From: Fluctibacter halophilus
Lineage (GTDB): Bacteria > Pseudomonadota > Gammaproteobacteria > Enterobacterales > Alteromonadaceae
DNA length: 64,000 nucleotides
Assembly: GCF_020687825.1 (NCBI RefSeq)
Contig: NZ_JAJEWP010000001.1
Location: 807,888 to 871,887, forward strand
Direction: 5' to 3'
The position numbers and the translations under genes were made by a program. Shown here piece by piece: positions 57,398-64,000 of this stretch (position 1 is its first letter; each line of letters starts with the position of its first letter). The notes below the pieces were generated by a model, which searched no databases, was not told the DNA's origin, and saw nothing but the letters and a program-made list of their open reading frames with translations.

Positions 57398-59254
57398 TCA
57401 GAACGTACATTCCAGGCAGTAAACGTAGGTGCCACGGGGGTCGTTTAGCCGTTGCAAAACACCAAATTCGGACATCACACGGTTGATCATTTTGATCAGT
57501 TGCTGATCTGAATCCGCAAAGGCAACTTTGCCGGTCATGGCGCTGGCCTGACCGAACACATCCTGCCAGAAGCGCTCTTGGGCCGACAACGAATGTTCAA
57601 CGTACTGGGTATCATACTTTTCCAGGTTGGCCAGTTCAGCTGCTGCGCTGACGGCGTCATCCAGGTAACCCAGCTCATCGACCAAACCAAGCTCCAGGGC
57701 TTTTTCACCGATCCAGACCCGACCTTGGGCGATACTGTCTACATCCTGCTTGGGAATATCCCGTGCTGTAGAGACCAGTTCAAGGAATTGATCATAGACG
57801 TTTTCAACGCTGAGTTGGATCATTTGACCCACCTTATCATCCAACGGGCGTGTAGCGCCTAGGCCAGCGAATTCAGTCGTACCCACGCCATCGGTATGGA
57901 TACCCAGGTGCGCCAGACTGTTTTCAAAGGTCATGAACATACCAAACACACCGATAGAGCCGGTGATGGTGGTGGGGGCCGCGATGATTTTATCCGCGCT
58001 GGCAGAAATCCAGTATCCGCCAGAGGCCGCATAGGTGCTCATCGCAGCAACGACAGGCTTACCGGCGGCTTGCAACTGGGCAACTTCCTGTCGGATCACC
58101 TCTGACGCAAACGCGCTGCCGCCGGGCGAATCAACGTACAGGACGACCGCCTTGACGTTGTTGTCCATACGCGCTTTTCGCAGCAAGCGGGCAGTGCTGT
58201 CACCACCAATGGTGCCTGGCTTTTGCTCGCCGTCCAGGATTTCGCCTTTGGCTACTACAATGCCCACTTTCTGCATATCGTTGCCCAGTGCAAAGGGCGG
58301 TTTGATAACGTGCAAGTAGTTTTCGTAAGAAATGTTGGTATAGCCGCGACGTGAGTCGTCTTTGCCCAACAGCGCGATCAGTTCGTCACGCACCTGTTCA
58401 CGGGTTTTCAGGGCATCCACCCAGCCGTTGTCCAATGCGTATTGGGCAAAATCGCCATCCGCTTCACGGAACTTGGCCATAAAGTCATCGACGGTGTCAT
58501 CAAAGTTCTCTGGCGCAAAGCCCCGGGCCTGAGCGACGCTCTGCTTGTATTGACCCCACAAGCTGTCTAGCCATGCTTGGTTGGCTTGGCGGGCAGGCTC
58601 TGACATATCGTCGCGAATGAAGGGCTCAATGGCAGATTTATAGGTTCCGACCTTAAACACGTGTGTGGTTGCTTTGAGTTTTTCCAATGCTGACTTGAAA
58701 TACATGCGATAGCGGCCGTAGCCTTCCATCAACATGAACCCCATTGGATTGAGGTACACATGATCGGCATGGGCAGCGAGAAAATACTGGCTCTGGGTAT
58801 ACACATCGCCAATGGCGTAAACCGGCTTGCCACTGGTTTTGAACGTATCCAGCGCAGCAGCGATCTGTTGTAGCTTGTCCATTCCGGCCCTTTGCAGACC
58901 TTGCACATCCAGAACTAAGGCTTTGATACGCTTATCATGCTGGGCATTCTCGATGGCGAAAACAACATCCCGTAACAACACTTCCGGATGTTCTTCCTTC
59001 TGACCGAAGGCTTCCTGCATAAACCCTTCAAACGGATCGACGCGGCGTTCCTCAATGACCAATTCACCGTGCAGGTCGAGCACCAGGGCTGAATCTGACG
59101 GTACGGTAATTTTGCCGTTATCACTGCTGATAACGATCACAAGGCCGACAACAATGACGATGAAAACAATGTTAAAAAACACTTTTCGGCAGAAATTCAG
59201 TACAGTCCAAAGACCGATAAACAGCCCTTTGGTCCAGTTCTTTTCCGATGCCAT
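57398..59254 (-). CDS. sppA: Signal peptide peptidase SppA, 67K type
   Basis: This 618-residue inner-membrane serine protease of family S49 degrades cleaved signal peptides in the periplasm, as a tetramer of tandem-fold subunits. There is one N-terminal membrane helix (FFNIVFIVIVVGLVIVI). The catalytic Lys is in FKVGTYKSAIEPF (about residue 206) in the first half, and the Ser is in VDSPGGSAFASEV (about residue 380) in the second, as expected for the Lys/Ser dyad. The ATG at 59254, with GAGAGAGTAGT before it, gives a length equal to E. coli SppA. It is followed by a terminator and then sprT. Confidence 0.95.
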   Translation of the reverse strand: MASEKNWTKGLFIGLWTVLNFCRKVFFNIVFIVIVVGLVIVISSDNGKITVPSDSALVLDLHGELVIEERRVDPFEGFMQEAFGQKEEHPEVLLRDVVFAIENAQHDKRIKALVLDVQGLQRAGMDKLQQIAAALDTFKTSGKPVYAIGDVYTQSQYFLAAHADHVYLNPMGFMLMEGYGRYRMYFKSALEKLKATTHVFKVGTYKSAIEPFIRDDMSEPARQANQAWLDSLWGQYKQSVAQARGFAPENFDDTVDDFMAKFREADGDFAQYALDNGWVDALKTREQVRDELIALLGKDDSRRGYTNISYENYLHVIKPPFALGNDMQKVGIVVAKGEILDGEQKPGTIGGDSTARLLRKARMDNNVKAVVLYVDSPGGSAFASEVIRQEVAQLQAAGKPVVAAMSTYAASGGYWISASADKIIAAPTTITGSIGVFGMFMTFENSLAHLGIHTDGVGTTEFAGLGATRPLDDKVGQMIQLSVENVYDQFLELVSTARDIPKQDVDSIAQGRVWIGEKALELGLVDELGYLDDAVSAAAELANLEKYDTQYVEHSLSAQERFWQDVFGQASAMTGKVAFADSDQQLIKMINRVMSEFGVLQRLNDPRGTYVYCLECTF

Positions 59255-59358
59255 ACTACTCTCTCGCATACTGATTAGACTTTTTCACAGGCTATCGTAA
59301 TGATTTTTGCCAGGATCACCAGAGTGCAAATGTAATTAAATGTGATTGTTGGTGATGC

Positions 59359-59556
59359 TTAGCGGGGTTTTGGCGGTTTACGTGAGCTTTCATCTATCCA
59401 TCGCGCCAGCAGGGCTGCGATGGCGCGGTAATCGTCATCGGCAAAGGTTTTCAGCAACGCGGAATGTCGCTGTGTTGTGTTGAGTTTGGGCTGTTGGCGG
59501 GCGTACAGTTTATGCAACGCTGATGAGCGTTTGTCTGCCCCAGAACCATCTGTCAT
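59359..59556 (-). CDS. Small hypothetical protein, conserved-looking
   Basis: This is a probable 65-residue cytoplasmic protein. It is basic and soluble, with the segment HSALLKTFADDDYRAIAALLARWIDE forming two likely amphipathic helices and a Pro/Lys tail (RKPPKPR). I do not recognise the family with certainty. The frame is open from ATG to stop between sppA (same strand, about 100 bases before it) and the divergent DoxX gene, and the composition is protein-like. No clear ribosome site is seen. Confidence 0.6.
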   Translation of the reverse strand: MTDGSGADKRSSALHKLYARQQPKLNTTQRHSALLKTFADDDYRAIAALLARWIDESSRKPPKPR

Positions 59557-59618
59557 GAAAGATTTCAGTTCGTTGGCCTATCCTTACTCACAGTGTAGCA
59601 ATTCAACGAGGGTGATTC

Positions 59619-60239
59619 ATGTTGTTATCAGTGGTACGTCAAAGTCAGTCGGTGTGGGAAAGCATTCGCAAGATAGAGGGCATCGGGCCGTTGTTGTTGC
59701 GGATTTATCTTGCGCCGATTTTTATCCAGGCTGGCTACGGTAAGCTGACCGCATTCGAGGACACCGCTGCCTGGTTTGGGAATCCTGATTGGGGGTTGGG
59801 GCTGCCATTTCCTGAACTGATGGCCGCGCTGGCCGGTGGTACGGAGTTGATTGGGGGCTGGTTGTTGCTGTTTGGTATTGCTACCCGCATTGTCACCTTG
59901 CCCTTAATGGCAACCATGGCGGTTGCTGCCTGGACCGCGCACTGGCAATACGGATGGCATGCGTTACCAGAAACCCAGCTCACAGTACCGTGGGAGTGGC
60001 GCATGGATCTGATAGAACAAGCCAATGAGCGTAAAGAGGCGGCGCGTAGCTTGCTGCAGGAATATGGCAACTATGATTGGTTGACCCAGGCAGGCCCCAT
60101 TACCGTGCTCAAAAACGGTATTGAGTTTGCCGCTACGTATTTTGTGATGCTGCTGATGCTGTTGTTCAGCGGGGCAGGGCGCTATACCAGTGTTGATCAT
60201 TGGGTGGTTGAATGGGCCAATCGTCAGCCGCGCCCTTGA
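59619..60239 (+). CDS. DoxX-family membrane protein
   Basis: This 206-residue inner-membrane protein of the DoxX/YphA type has four predicted helices, beginning GPLLLRIYLAPIFIQAGYGKL and including LMAALAGGTELIGGWLLLFGI and FAATYFVMLLMLLFSG. Compared with the usual 130-150 residues it carries a hydrophilic insert between helices 3 and 4 (about residues 115-165: TVPWEWRMDLIEQANERKEAARSLLQEYG). The function is unknown; relatives are linked to quinone or sulfur metabolism and to redox stress. GAGGGTGATTC precedes the ATG. The nitroreductase gene follows 55 bases later and may be cotranscribed. Confidence 0.88.
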   Translation: MLLSVVRQSQSVWESIRKIEGIGPLLLRIYLAPIFIQAGYGKLTAFEDTAAWFGNPDWGLGLPFPELMAALAGGTELIGGWLLLFGIATRIVTLPLMATMAVAAWTAHWQYGWHALPETQLTVPWEWRMDLIEQANERKEAARSLLQEYGNYDWLTQAGPITVLKNGIEFAATYFVMLLMLLFSGAGRYTSVDHWVVEWANRQPRP

Positions 60240-60294
60240 TTTCTCCTACTGGTATCCCAACACTGATGGTTTCAACCTTTGTAGGAGGAACGCC

Positions 60295-60846
60295 ATGGAT
60301 GCTCTGTCGCTGTTATTGAACCGTCACTCTCAACCCCGTCTGGTTGCGCCCGCACCGGAAGGTGAAGCGCTGGAAAACATACTGCAGGCGGCCCTACGTG
60401 CTCCTGACCATGGGATGCTGACGCCGTGGCGTTACGTGGTGTGCCGAGGCGAAGGTCTGACCCGATTGGGTGAGGTTTATGCGCAGGCGGCGCAGCAAGG
60501 GGACTACACTGAGCGAGATATTTCTCGGGCGCCTACCTTGCCATTGCGAGCACCCATGGTGATCGTCGCGATCAGTTCCTACACAGAGCATCAGAAGGTG
60601 CCTTGGGTTGAGCAGGTTGCTTCTGCCGCTTGTGGGGTGCACGCGATGCAGCTCGCGGCACTTGCGCAGGGATATGCAGGCATTTGGCGCACCGGGCCCT
60701 ATGCCAGGGATCCCCTGGTCAAGGCCGCGTTTGACCTACGCGACGAAGACGAAATCGTCGGTTTCCTGTATCTGGGTACGGCGGAATATGAAACCTCGGC
60801 AAAGCCTGCCCGGAATATCGCCGATTTTGTTTCGTTTTGGCAATAA
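60295..60846 (+). CDS. Nitroreductase family protein, YdjA-like
   Basis: This 183-residue FMN-dependent oxidoreductase has the same length as E. coli YdjA, the shortest nitroreductase type. Visible family segments are LLLNRHSQPRLVAPAP (FMN phosphate Arg/Ser), ALRAPDHGMLTPWRYVVCRG and AACGVHAMQLAALAQGYAGIWRTGPYARD. The physiological substrate is unknown. The ATG at 60295 is preceded by AGGAGG; the longer upstream reading lacks support. It may share a transcript with the DoxX gene. Confidence 0.92.
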   Translation: MDALSLLLNRHSQPRLVAPAPEGEALENILQAALRAPDHGMLTPWRYVVCRGEGLTRLGEVYAQAAQQGDYTERDISRAPTLPLRAPMVIVAISSYTEHQKVPWVEQVASAACGVHAMQLAALAQGYAGIWRTGPYARDPLVKAAFDLRDEDEIVGFLYLGTAEYETSAKPARNIADFVSFWQ

Positions 60847-60914
60847 CCCATAGAATATGCAACTAGAGTGGCCAGGTGGACTGGAAAACAAGCCACAGCC
60901 CGTTCAGTTAGGCA

Positions 60915-60949
60915 CAAAAAAAAGCCACCTGTAAGGTGGCTTTTTTTGT
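60915..60949. terminator. Bidirectional terminator between the nitroreductase gene and pykA
   Basis: AAAAAAGCCACCT-GTA-AGGTGGCTTTTTTT is a symmetric hairpin between two convergent genes. Confidence 0.92.
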
Positions 60950-60966
60950 TTTACGTCCGTCAGAGA

Positions 60967-62403
60967 CTAGGGGACCCGCACAATTTTTAACGCGTTGGTC
61001 GAACCGACAGTTTCCATTTCGTCGCCGTAGGTCATCACAAACTCGTCACCGCTTTGCAGCAGGCCTTTGCTGGTCAGCACGTCAATCACGTCTTGTTTTA
61101 ACTGACCGGGCTCGCTACCGGTAGAGTCAAAGTACACCGGTTTGACCCCCCGAAACAACGCCATCGCATTGAGGGAGGCGTCGTGTCGTGACAGGGCATA
61201 AATCGGCAGAGAGGTGGTAATGCGTGAAACCAGCTTCGGTGTATTGCCGCTTTCGGTCAGTGCCACAATGGCTTTGACGCTGCTCAGGTGGTTTGCTGCA
61301 TAGACCGCTGATAATGCGATGCTTTCACTGACGGAGGCGAAGGTTTCATCAATGCGATGTTTGGACAATTTGACGCTGGGGTGGGTTTCCGCCCCTTCAC
61401 AGACTCTCGCCATGGCTTGTACCGTTTCAACCGGGTAATCGCCTGCCGCGGTTTCGGCTGACAACATCACCGCATCTGTACCGTCCAGAACGGCGTTGGC
61501 CACATCCATGACTTCGGCGCGGGTCGGCATTGGACTGCTAATCATCGATTCCATCATCTGGGTTGCAGTGATCACCACTTTGTTGAGCTGACGGGAACGG
61601 GCGATCAGCTTTTTCTGCACACCCACCAGTTCTGCGTCACCGATTTCCACGCCCAGATCCCCACGGGCAACCATCACGGCATCGGAGGCGCTGATGACAT
61701 CATCCATGGCTTCGTCGGTGGCAACGGCTTCAGCCCGCTCGACTTTGGCGCAAATCATTGCATTACAGCCTGCAGCCTGCGCCAAATCTCTGGCATAGCG
61801 CAGATCATCGCCACAGCGAGGGAATGAAACGGCAAGGTAATCGACGCCGATTTCGGCCGCTGTTTTGATGTCTTGCTTATCTTTTTCCGTCAGTGCCTCG
61901 GCCGATAGTCCGCCACCGAGACGATTGATGCCCTTGTTGTTTGACAGCTTACCGCCCACCGTCACTTTGGTGTACACCTTTTCGCCGTCCACCCGAGTGA
62001 CCTGCAATTGAATGCGGCCGTCATCGAGCAACAAAATGTCGCCGTTGCCGACGTCTTTGGGCAGGTCTTTGTAATCAATGCCCACCTGTTGCTGATCGCC
62101 AGCATCACCGGGCAACGAGGCATCGAGAATAAAGTCTGCACCAATTTCCAGATTCACCGCGCCTTGTTTGAACTTCGCGACCCGTATTTTTGGTCCTTGC
62201 AGATCACCGAGGATGGCTACGTATTTGCCCAACTTAGCCGCACAAGCGCGAACCCGTTTGGCGCGCTGAATGTGGTCTTCGGCAGTGCCGTGTGAAAAGT
62301 TCATCCGGACCACATTCGCACCTGCGGCGAGGATCGCCTCTATACGCTCTTCGGTGTCAGTTGCTGGGCCAAGGGTGGCGAGAATTTTGGTTCGTCTTAA
62401 CAT
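60967..62403 (-). CDS. pykA: Pyruvate kinase, PykA type
   Basis: This 478-residue glycolytic enzyme converts phosphoenolpyruvate and ADP to pyruvate and ATP. Conserved parts are [46 protein letters not shown], the Mg/substrate region [12 protein letters not shown] and the helix [41 protein letters not shown]. Length and sequence favour the AMP-activated PykA form over PykF. A perfect HexR-type operator lies 59 bases upstream of the start. Confidence 0.97.
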   Translation of the reverse strand: MLRRTKILATLGPATDTEERIEAILAAGANVVRMNFSHGTAEDHIQRAKRVRACAAKLGKYVAILGDLQGPKIRVAKFKQGAVNLEIGADFILDASLPGDAGDQQQVGIDYKDLPKDVGNGDILLLDDGRIQLQVTRVDGEKVYTKVTVGGKLSNNKGINRLGGGLSAEALTEKDKQDIKTAAEIGVDYLAVSFPRCGDDLRYARDLAQAAGCNAMICAKVERAEAVATDEAMDDVISASDAVMVARGDLGVEIGDAELVGVQKKLIARSRQLNKVVITATQMMESMISSPMPTRAEVMDVANAVLDGTDAVMLSAETAAGDYPVETVQAMARVCEGAETHPSVKLSKHRIDETFASVSESIALSAVYAANHLSSVKAIVALTESGNTPKLVSRITTSLPIYALSRHDASLNAMALFRGVKPVYFDSTGSEPGQLKQDVIDVLTSKGLLQSGDEFVMTYGDEMETVGSTNALKIVRVP

Positions 62404-62461
62404 GTTAACGTTGCTCGTTGTCTGTCATGGATGGAGAGAATACTACCATCGCGCAAATTAA

Positions 62462-62476
62462 TGTAATTTTATTACA
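62462..62476. promoter_or_regulatory. HexR-type operator before pykA
   Basis: TGTAATTTTATTACA is a perfect TGTAAT-N3-ATTACA palindrome, 59-73 bases before the pykA ATG. pykA is an established HexR target in related bacteria and hexR is the adjacent upstream gene. Confidence 0.85.
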
Positions 62477-62518
62477 GGAATTGTAGTGCCGATTCCGGTA
62501 AATGTGAAATTTTTTAAC

Positions 62519-62546
62519 AAAAAAAGAGCCGTTGGCCCTTTTTGAT
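62519..62546 (-). terminator. Intrinsic terminator of hexR
   Basis: On the minus strand AAAAAGGGCC-AAC-GGCTCTTTTTTT forms a hairpin with one G-U pair and a T-run, 20 bases after the hexR stop. Confidence 0.8.
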
Positions 62547-62565
62547 CGTTTTGCAACTTGCCGTG

Positions 62566-63417
62566 CTAGTCAGTACGTTTTTCGAAACGAGAACCACGCA
62601 GCGTATCTTTAACCCGCTTCAGGTTCTCGCGGAACTTGCCGCCCCGGCGCAGGGTAAACCCAGTTGCCAGAATGTCGATCAGGGTCAGCTGAGCGATGCG
62701 CGATGCCATTGGCATGTACATATCAGTATCCTCAGGCACTTCGAGCGACAACACCAGGTTGCATTCCCGCGCCAATGGACTGTTTTTGGAGGTTATCCCG
62801 ACCACTGTGGCATCGTTGGCGCGGGCTATTTGGGCAATTTCAACCAGACTTTTGGTCCGACCGGTATGAGAAATCAGTACCACAACGTCATCTTCAGAGC
62901 AGTTCATACAGCTCATGCGTTGCATCAACACGTCTTCGAAATAGACCACCGGTACATTGAAGCGGAAAAACTTATTCAATGCGTCATGAGCAACGGAAGC
63001 TGAAGCGCCCAATCCGAAGAATGAAATCTTCTGCGCCTGAGTGAGCAAATCCACTACGCGGTTGACCACATTGATATCGATGGATTGGCGGGCCACTTCC
63101 AGCGATGCCATGGTCGATTCAAAGATCTTCTTGGTGTACTCCTCCGGTCCATCGGTTTCTTCAACATGTCGGTTTACATACGGGGTTCCATTGGCGAGGC
63201 TCTGTGCAAGGTGCAGTTTAAAATCCGGATAGCCTTTGGTATCCAGGCGCCGACAAAACCGGTTCACTGTGGGTTCGCTGACATCGGACATCTTCGCCAG
63301 AGTGGCAATACTGCTGTGAATTGCGGTCTGGGGATTGGCCAAAATGACTTCCGCAACCTTACGTTCAGACTTACTGAAGGCTGCCTTGCTCTGGGTGATT
63401 TTTTCGAGAATATTCAT
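62566..63417 (-). CDS. hexR: HexR, RpiR-family regulator of central carbon metabolism
   Basis: This 283-residue transcription factor senses 2-keto-3-deoxy-6-phosphogluconate and controls zwf, edd-eda, pykA and other carbon genes. The N-terminal helix-turn-helix is SERKVAEVILANPQTAIHSSIATLAKMSDVSEPTVNRFCRRLDTKGYPDF in outline (residues 18-70). The sugar-phosphate isomerase (SIS) domain spans about 120-260 (SFFGLGASASVAHDALNKFFRF, VVLISHTGRTKSLVEIAQIAR). The ATG at 63417 was chosen; a TTG three codons upstream was rejected. It is divergent from zwf, the usual arrangement. Confidence 0.96.
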   Translation of the reverse strand: MNILEKITQSKAAFSKSERKVAEVILANPQTAIHSSIATLAKMSDVSEPTVNRFCRRLDTKGYPDFKLHLAQSLANGTPYVNRHVEETDGPEEYTKKIFESTMASLEVARQSIDINVVNRVVDLLTQAQKISFFGLGASASVAHDALNKFFRFNVPVVYFEDVLMQRMSCMNCSEDDVVVLISHTGRTKSLVEIAQIARANDATVVGITSKNSPLARECNLVLSLEVPEDTDMYMPMASRIAQLTLIDILATGFTLRRGGKFRENLKRVKDTLRGSRFEKRTD

Positions 63418-63587
63418 ACGCGCCAATGAATCTTACTTATAATTGTCATATGCTTTGCGGCTACAGTAACACTGTCAACCGCGGACTGGGTACAATTGTT
63501 GTAACTTTTTGACAAAAAAACCAGCTTTTTGTCCTCCGATGAGGCAATAAATGACCCAGTGAGTTGGTAAAAATTCCGCTAATAAGT

Positions 63588-63602
63588 TGTAAAATTACTA
63601 CA
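63588..63602. promoter_or_regulatory. Degenerate HexR-type site in the hexR-zwf control region
   Basis: TGTAAAATTACTACA keeps the TGTA/TACA ends of the HexR palindrome with two departures from TGTAAT-N3-ATTACA. It lies about 103 bases before zwf and 171 before hexR. A half-like TTAATTACA (63695-63703) touches the zwf start. Autoregulation of hexR and control of zwf are known in relatives. Confidence 0.5.
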
Positions 63603-63704
63603 TTTAGTGCTAGTTTACGCCTATACATCGCAAAGACCCAGCTAAAAATGCGTAAGATTTTACAAAGTGACCCTTCGTTTACACAGATTACAGGTTAATT
63701 ACAT

Positions 63705-64000
63705 ATGGTGTTGGAAAATTCTTTCGAGCCCTGCGATTTTGTACTTTTTGGAACCAAAGGCGATCTGGCGCGCCGAAAATTGTTGCCAGCGCTCTATCAA
63801 CTGGAAAAAGCTGATCTCATCCACCAGGACACCCACATCATTGGTGTAGCCCGCGATGACATGTCAGTGGAAGATTATGTTGCTCTGGCGAAGAAGAACA
63901 TCGAAACTTTCAGTGGCTCTCCACTGTGCGAAGAAGCTTGGGCACGTTTCAGTGCGCGATTGGATTACGTACAGGTCGACATGAAAAACGAAAAGGCCTA
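63705..64000 (+). CDS. zwf: Glucose-6-phosphate 1-dehydrogenase (5' part; continues beyond window)
   Basis: These are the first 98 residues of the NADP-dependent enzyme that opens the pentose-phosphate and Entner-Doudoroff routes. The dinucleotide-binding segment FVLFGTKGDLARRKLLPALYQLE is at residues 12-34 and is nearly identical to the E. coli sequence, with IIGVARDDMS and ARFSARLDYVQVDM following. The ATG at 63705 sits in ACATATGG; no strong ribosome site is visible. It is divergent from hexR, which controls it in related bacteria. The 3' part is outside the window. Confidence 0.95.
   Translation, partial: MVLENSFEPCDFVLFGTKGDLARRKLLPALYQLEKADLIHQDTHIIGVARDDMSVEDYVALAKKNIETFSGSPLCEEAWARFSARLDYVQVDMKNEKA

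Overview
The window is a compact, mostly chromosomal-core stretch from a gammaproteobacterium, most likely a marine member of the Alteromonadales (Alteromonadaceae or relatives). This is inferred from the gene orders ybfF-DUF2788-fldA...fur, purB-hflD-mnmA-rluE-icd, cspD-clpS-clpA-infA-bpt-aat-trxB and pykA-hexR-zwf, together with a monomeric isocitrate dehydrogenase, a HexR regulon and a PEP-CTERM protein. I see no rRNA, tRNA, CRISPR array, prophage, integron or insertion sequence. Coding density is high; only two stretches without a gene exceed 300 bases (19973-20404 and 22458-22902).

Layout. 1-7.3 kb (minus): an RND efflux operon with one lipoprotein adaptor and two different permeases, the second running off the left edge. 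7.4-8.7 kb (minus): an OsmC-like protein and a CvfB-like S1 protein. 8.8-13.2 kb (plus): a tightly overlapping pxpA-pxpB-pxpC-dat-alr operon joining 5-oxoprolinase to D-amino-acid metabolism, converging on fur. 13.8-15.9 kb: a chemoreceptor with its own sigma-28-type promoter, inserted between fur and fldA. 16-18.2 kb (minus): flavodoxin, DUF2788, YbfF-type hydrolase, H-NS. 18.3-22.1 kb: the electron-transfer flavoprotein module (ETF-QO divergent from etfBA) around a palindrome-rich control region. 22.1-27.6 kb: a stand-alone glycogen-binding-type domain protein behind a HexR-like box, a second RND efflux pair, and an RRM protein. 27.7-35.9 kb: a TonB-dependent receptor, a GlxA-type AraC regulator and a divergent catabolic operon (acyl-CoA dehydrogenase, MDR reductase, two SDRs). 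35.9-43 kb: a SnoaL-like secreted protein, a DLH-like hydrolase, a CPA1 antiporter, HtpX, and the YdbH-YnbE-YdbL envelope lipid-transport set. 43-49.3 kb: purB-hflD-mnmA-rluE and divergent icd. 49.4-55.3 kb: cspD, clpS-clpA, infA, bpt-aat, trxB, which together hold the bacterial N-degron pathway. 55.5-60.9 kb: PEP-CTERM protein, YfbV, SprT, SppA, DoxX, nitroreductase. 61-64 kb: pykA, hexR and the start of zwf.

How the parts fit. HexR is encoded here. A perfect 15-base palindrome of the HexR type lies before pykA, a second perfect one lies before the glycogen-binding-domain gene 40 kb away, and a degenerate one lies between hexR and zwf. ETF and ETF-QO serve acyl-CoA dehydrogenases such as the one in the 31-36 kb operon. 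Aat and Bpt tag proteins that ClpS delivers to ClpA. The most interesting items are regulatory DNA: the HexR-type box before an unexpected target, paired identical palindromes before the TonB receptor, a duplicated terminator with two competing hairpins overlapping a stop codon, and intrinsic terminators whose U-tracts abut the start codon of the next gene. I do not see a wholly novel multi-gene system; the pxpABC-dat-alr operon and the TonB receptor/GlxA/acyl-CoA dehydrogenase locus are the least characterised units. All functions are inferred from recognised motifs and family knowledge; no database search was run.
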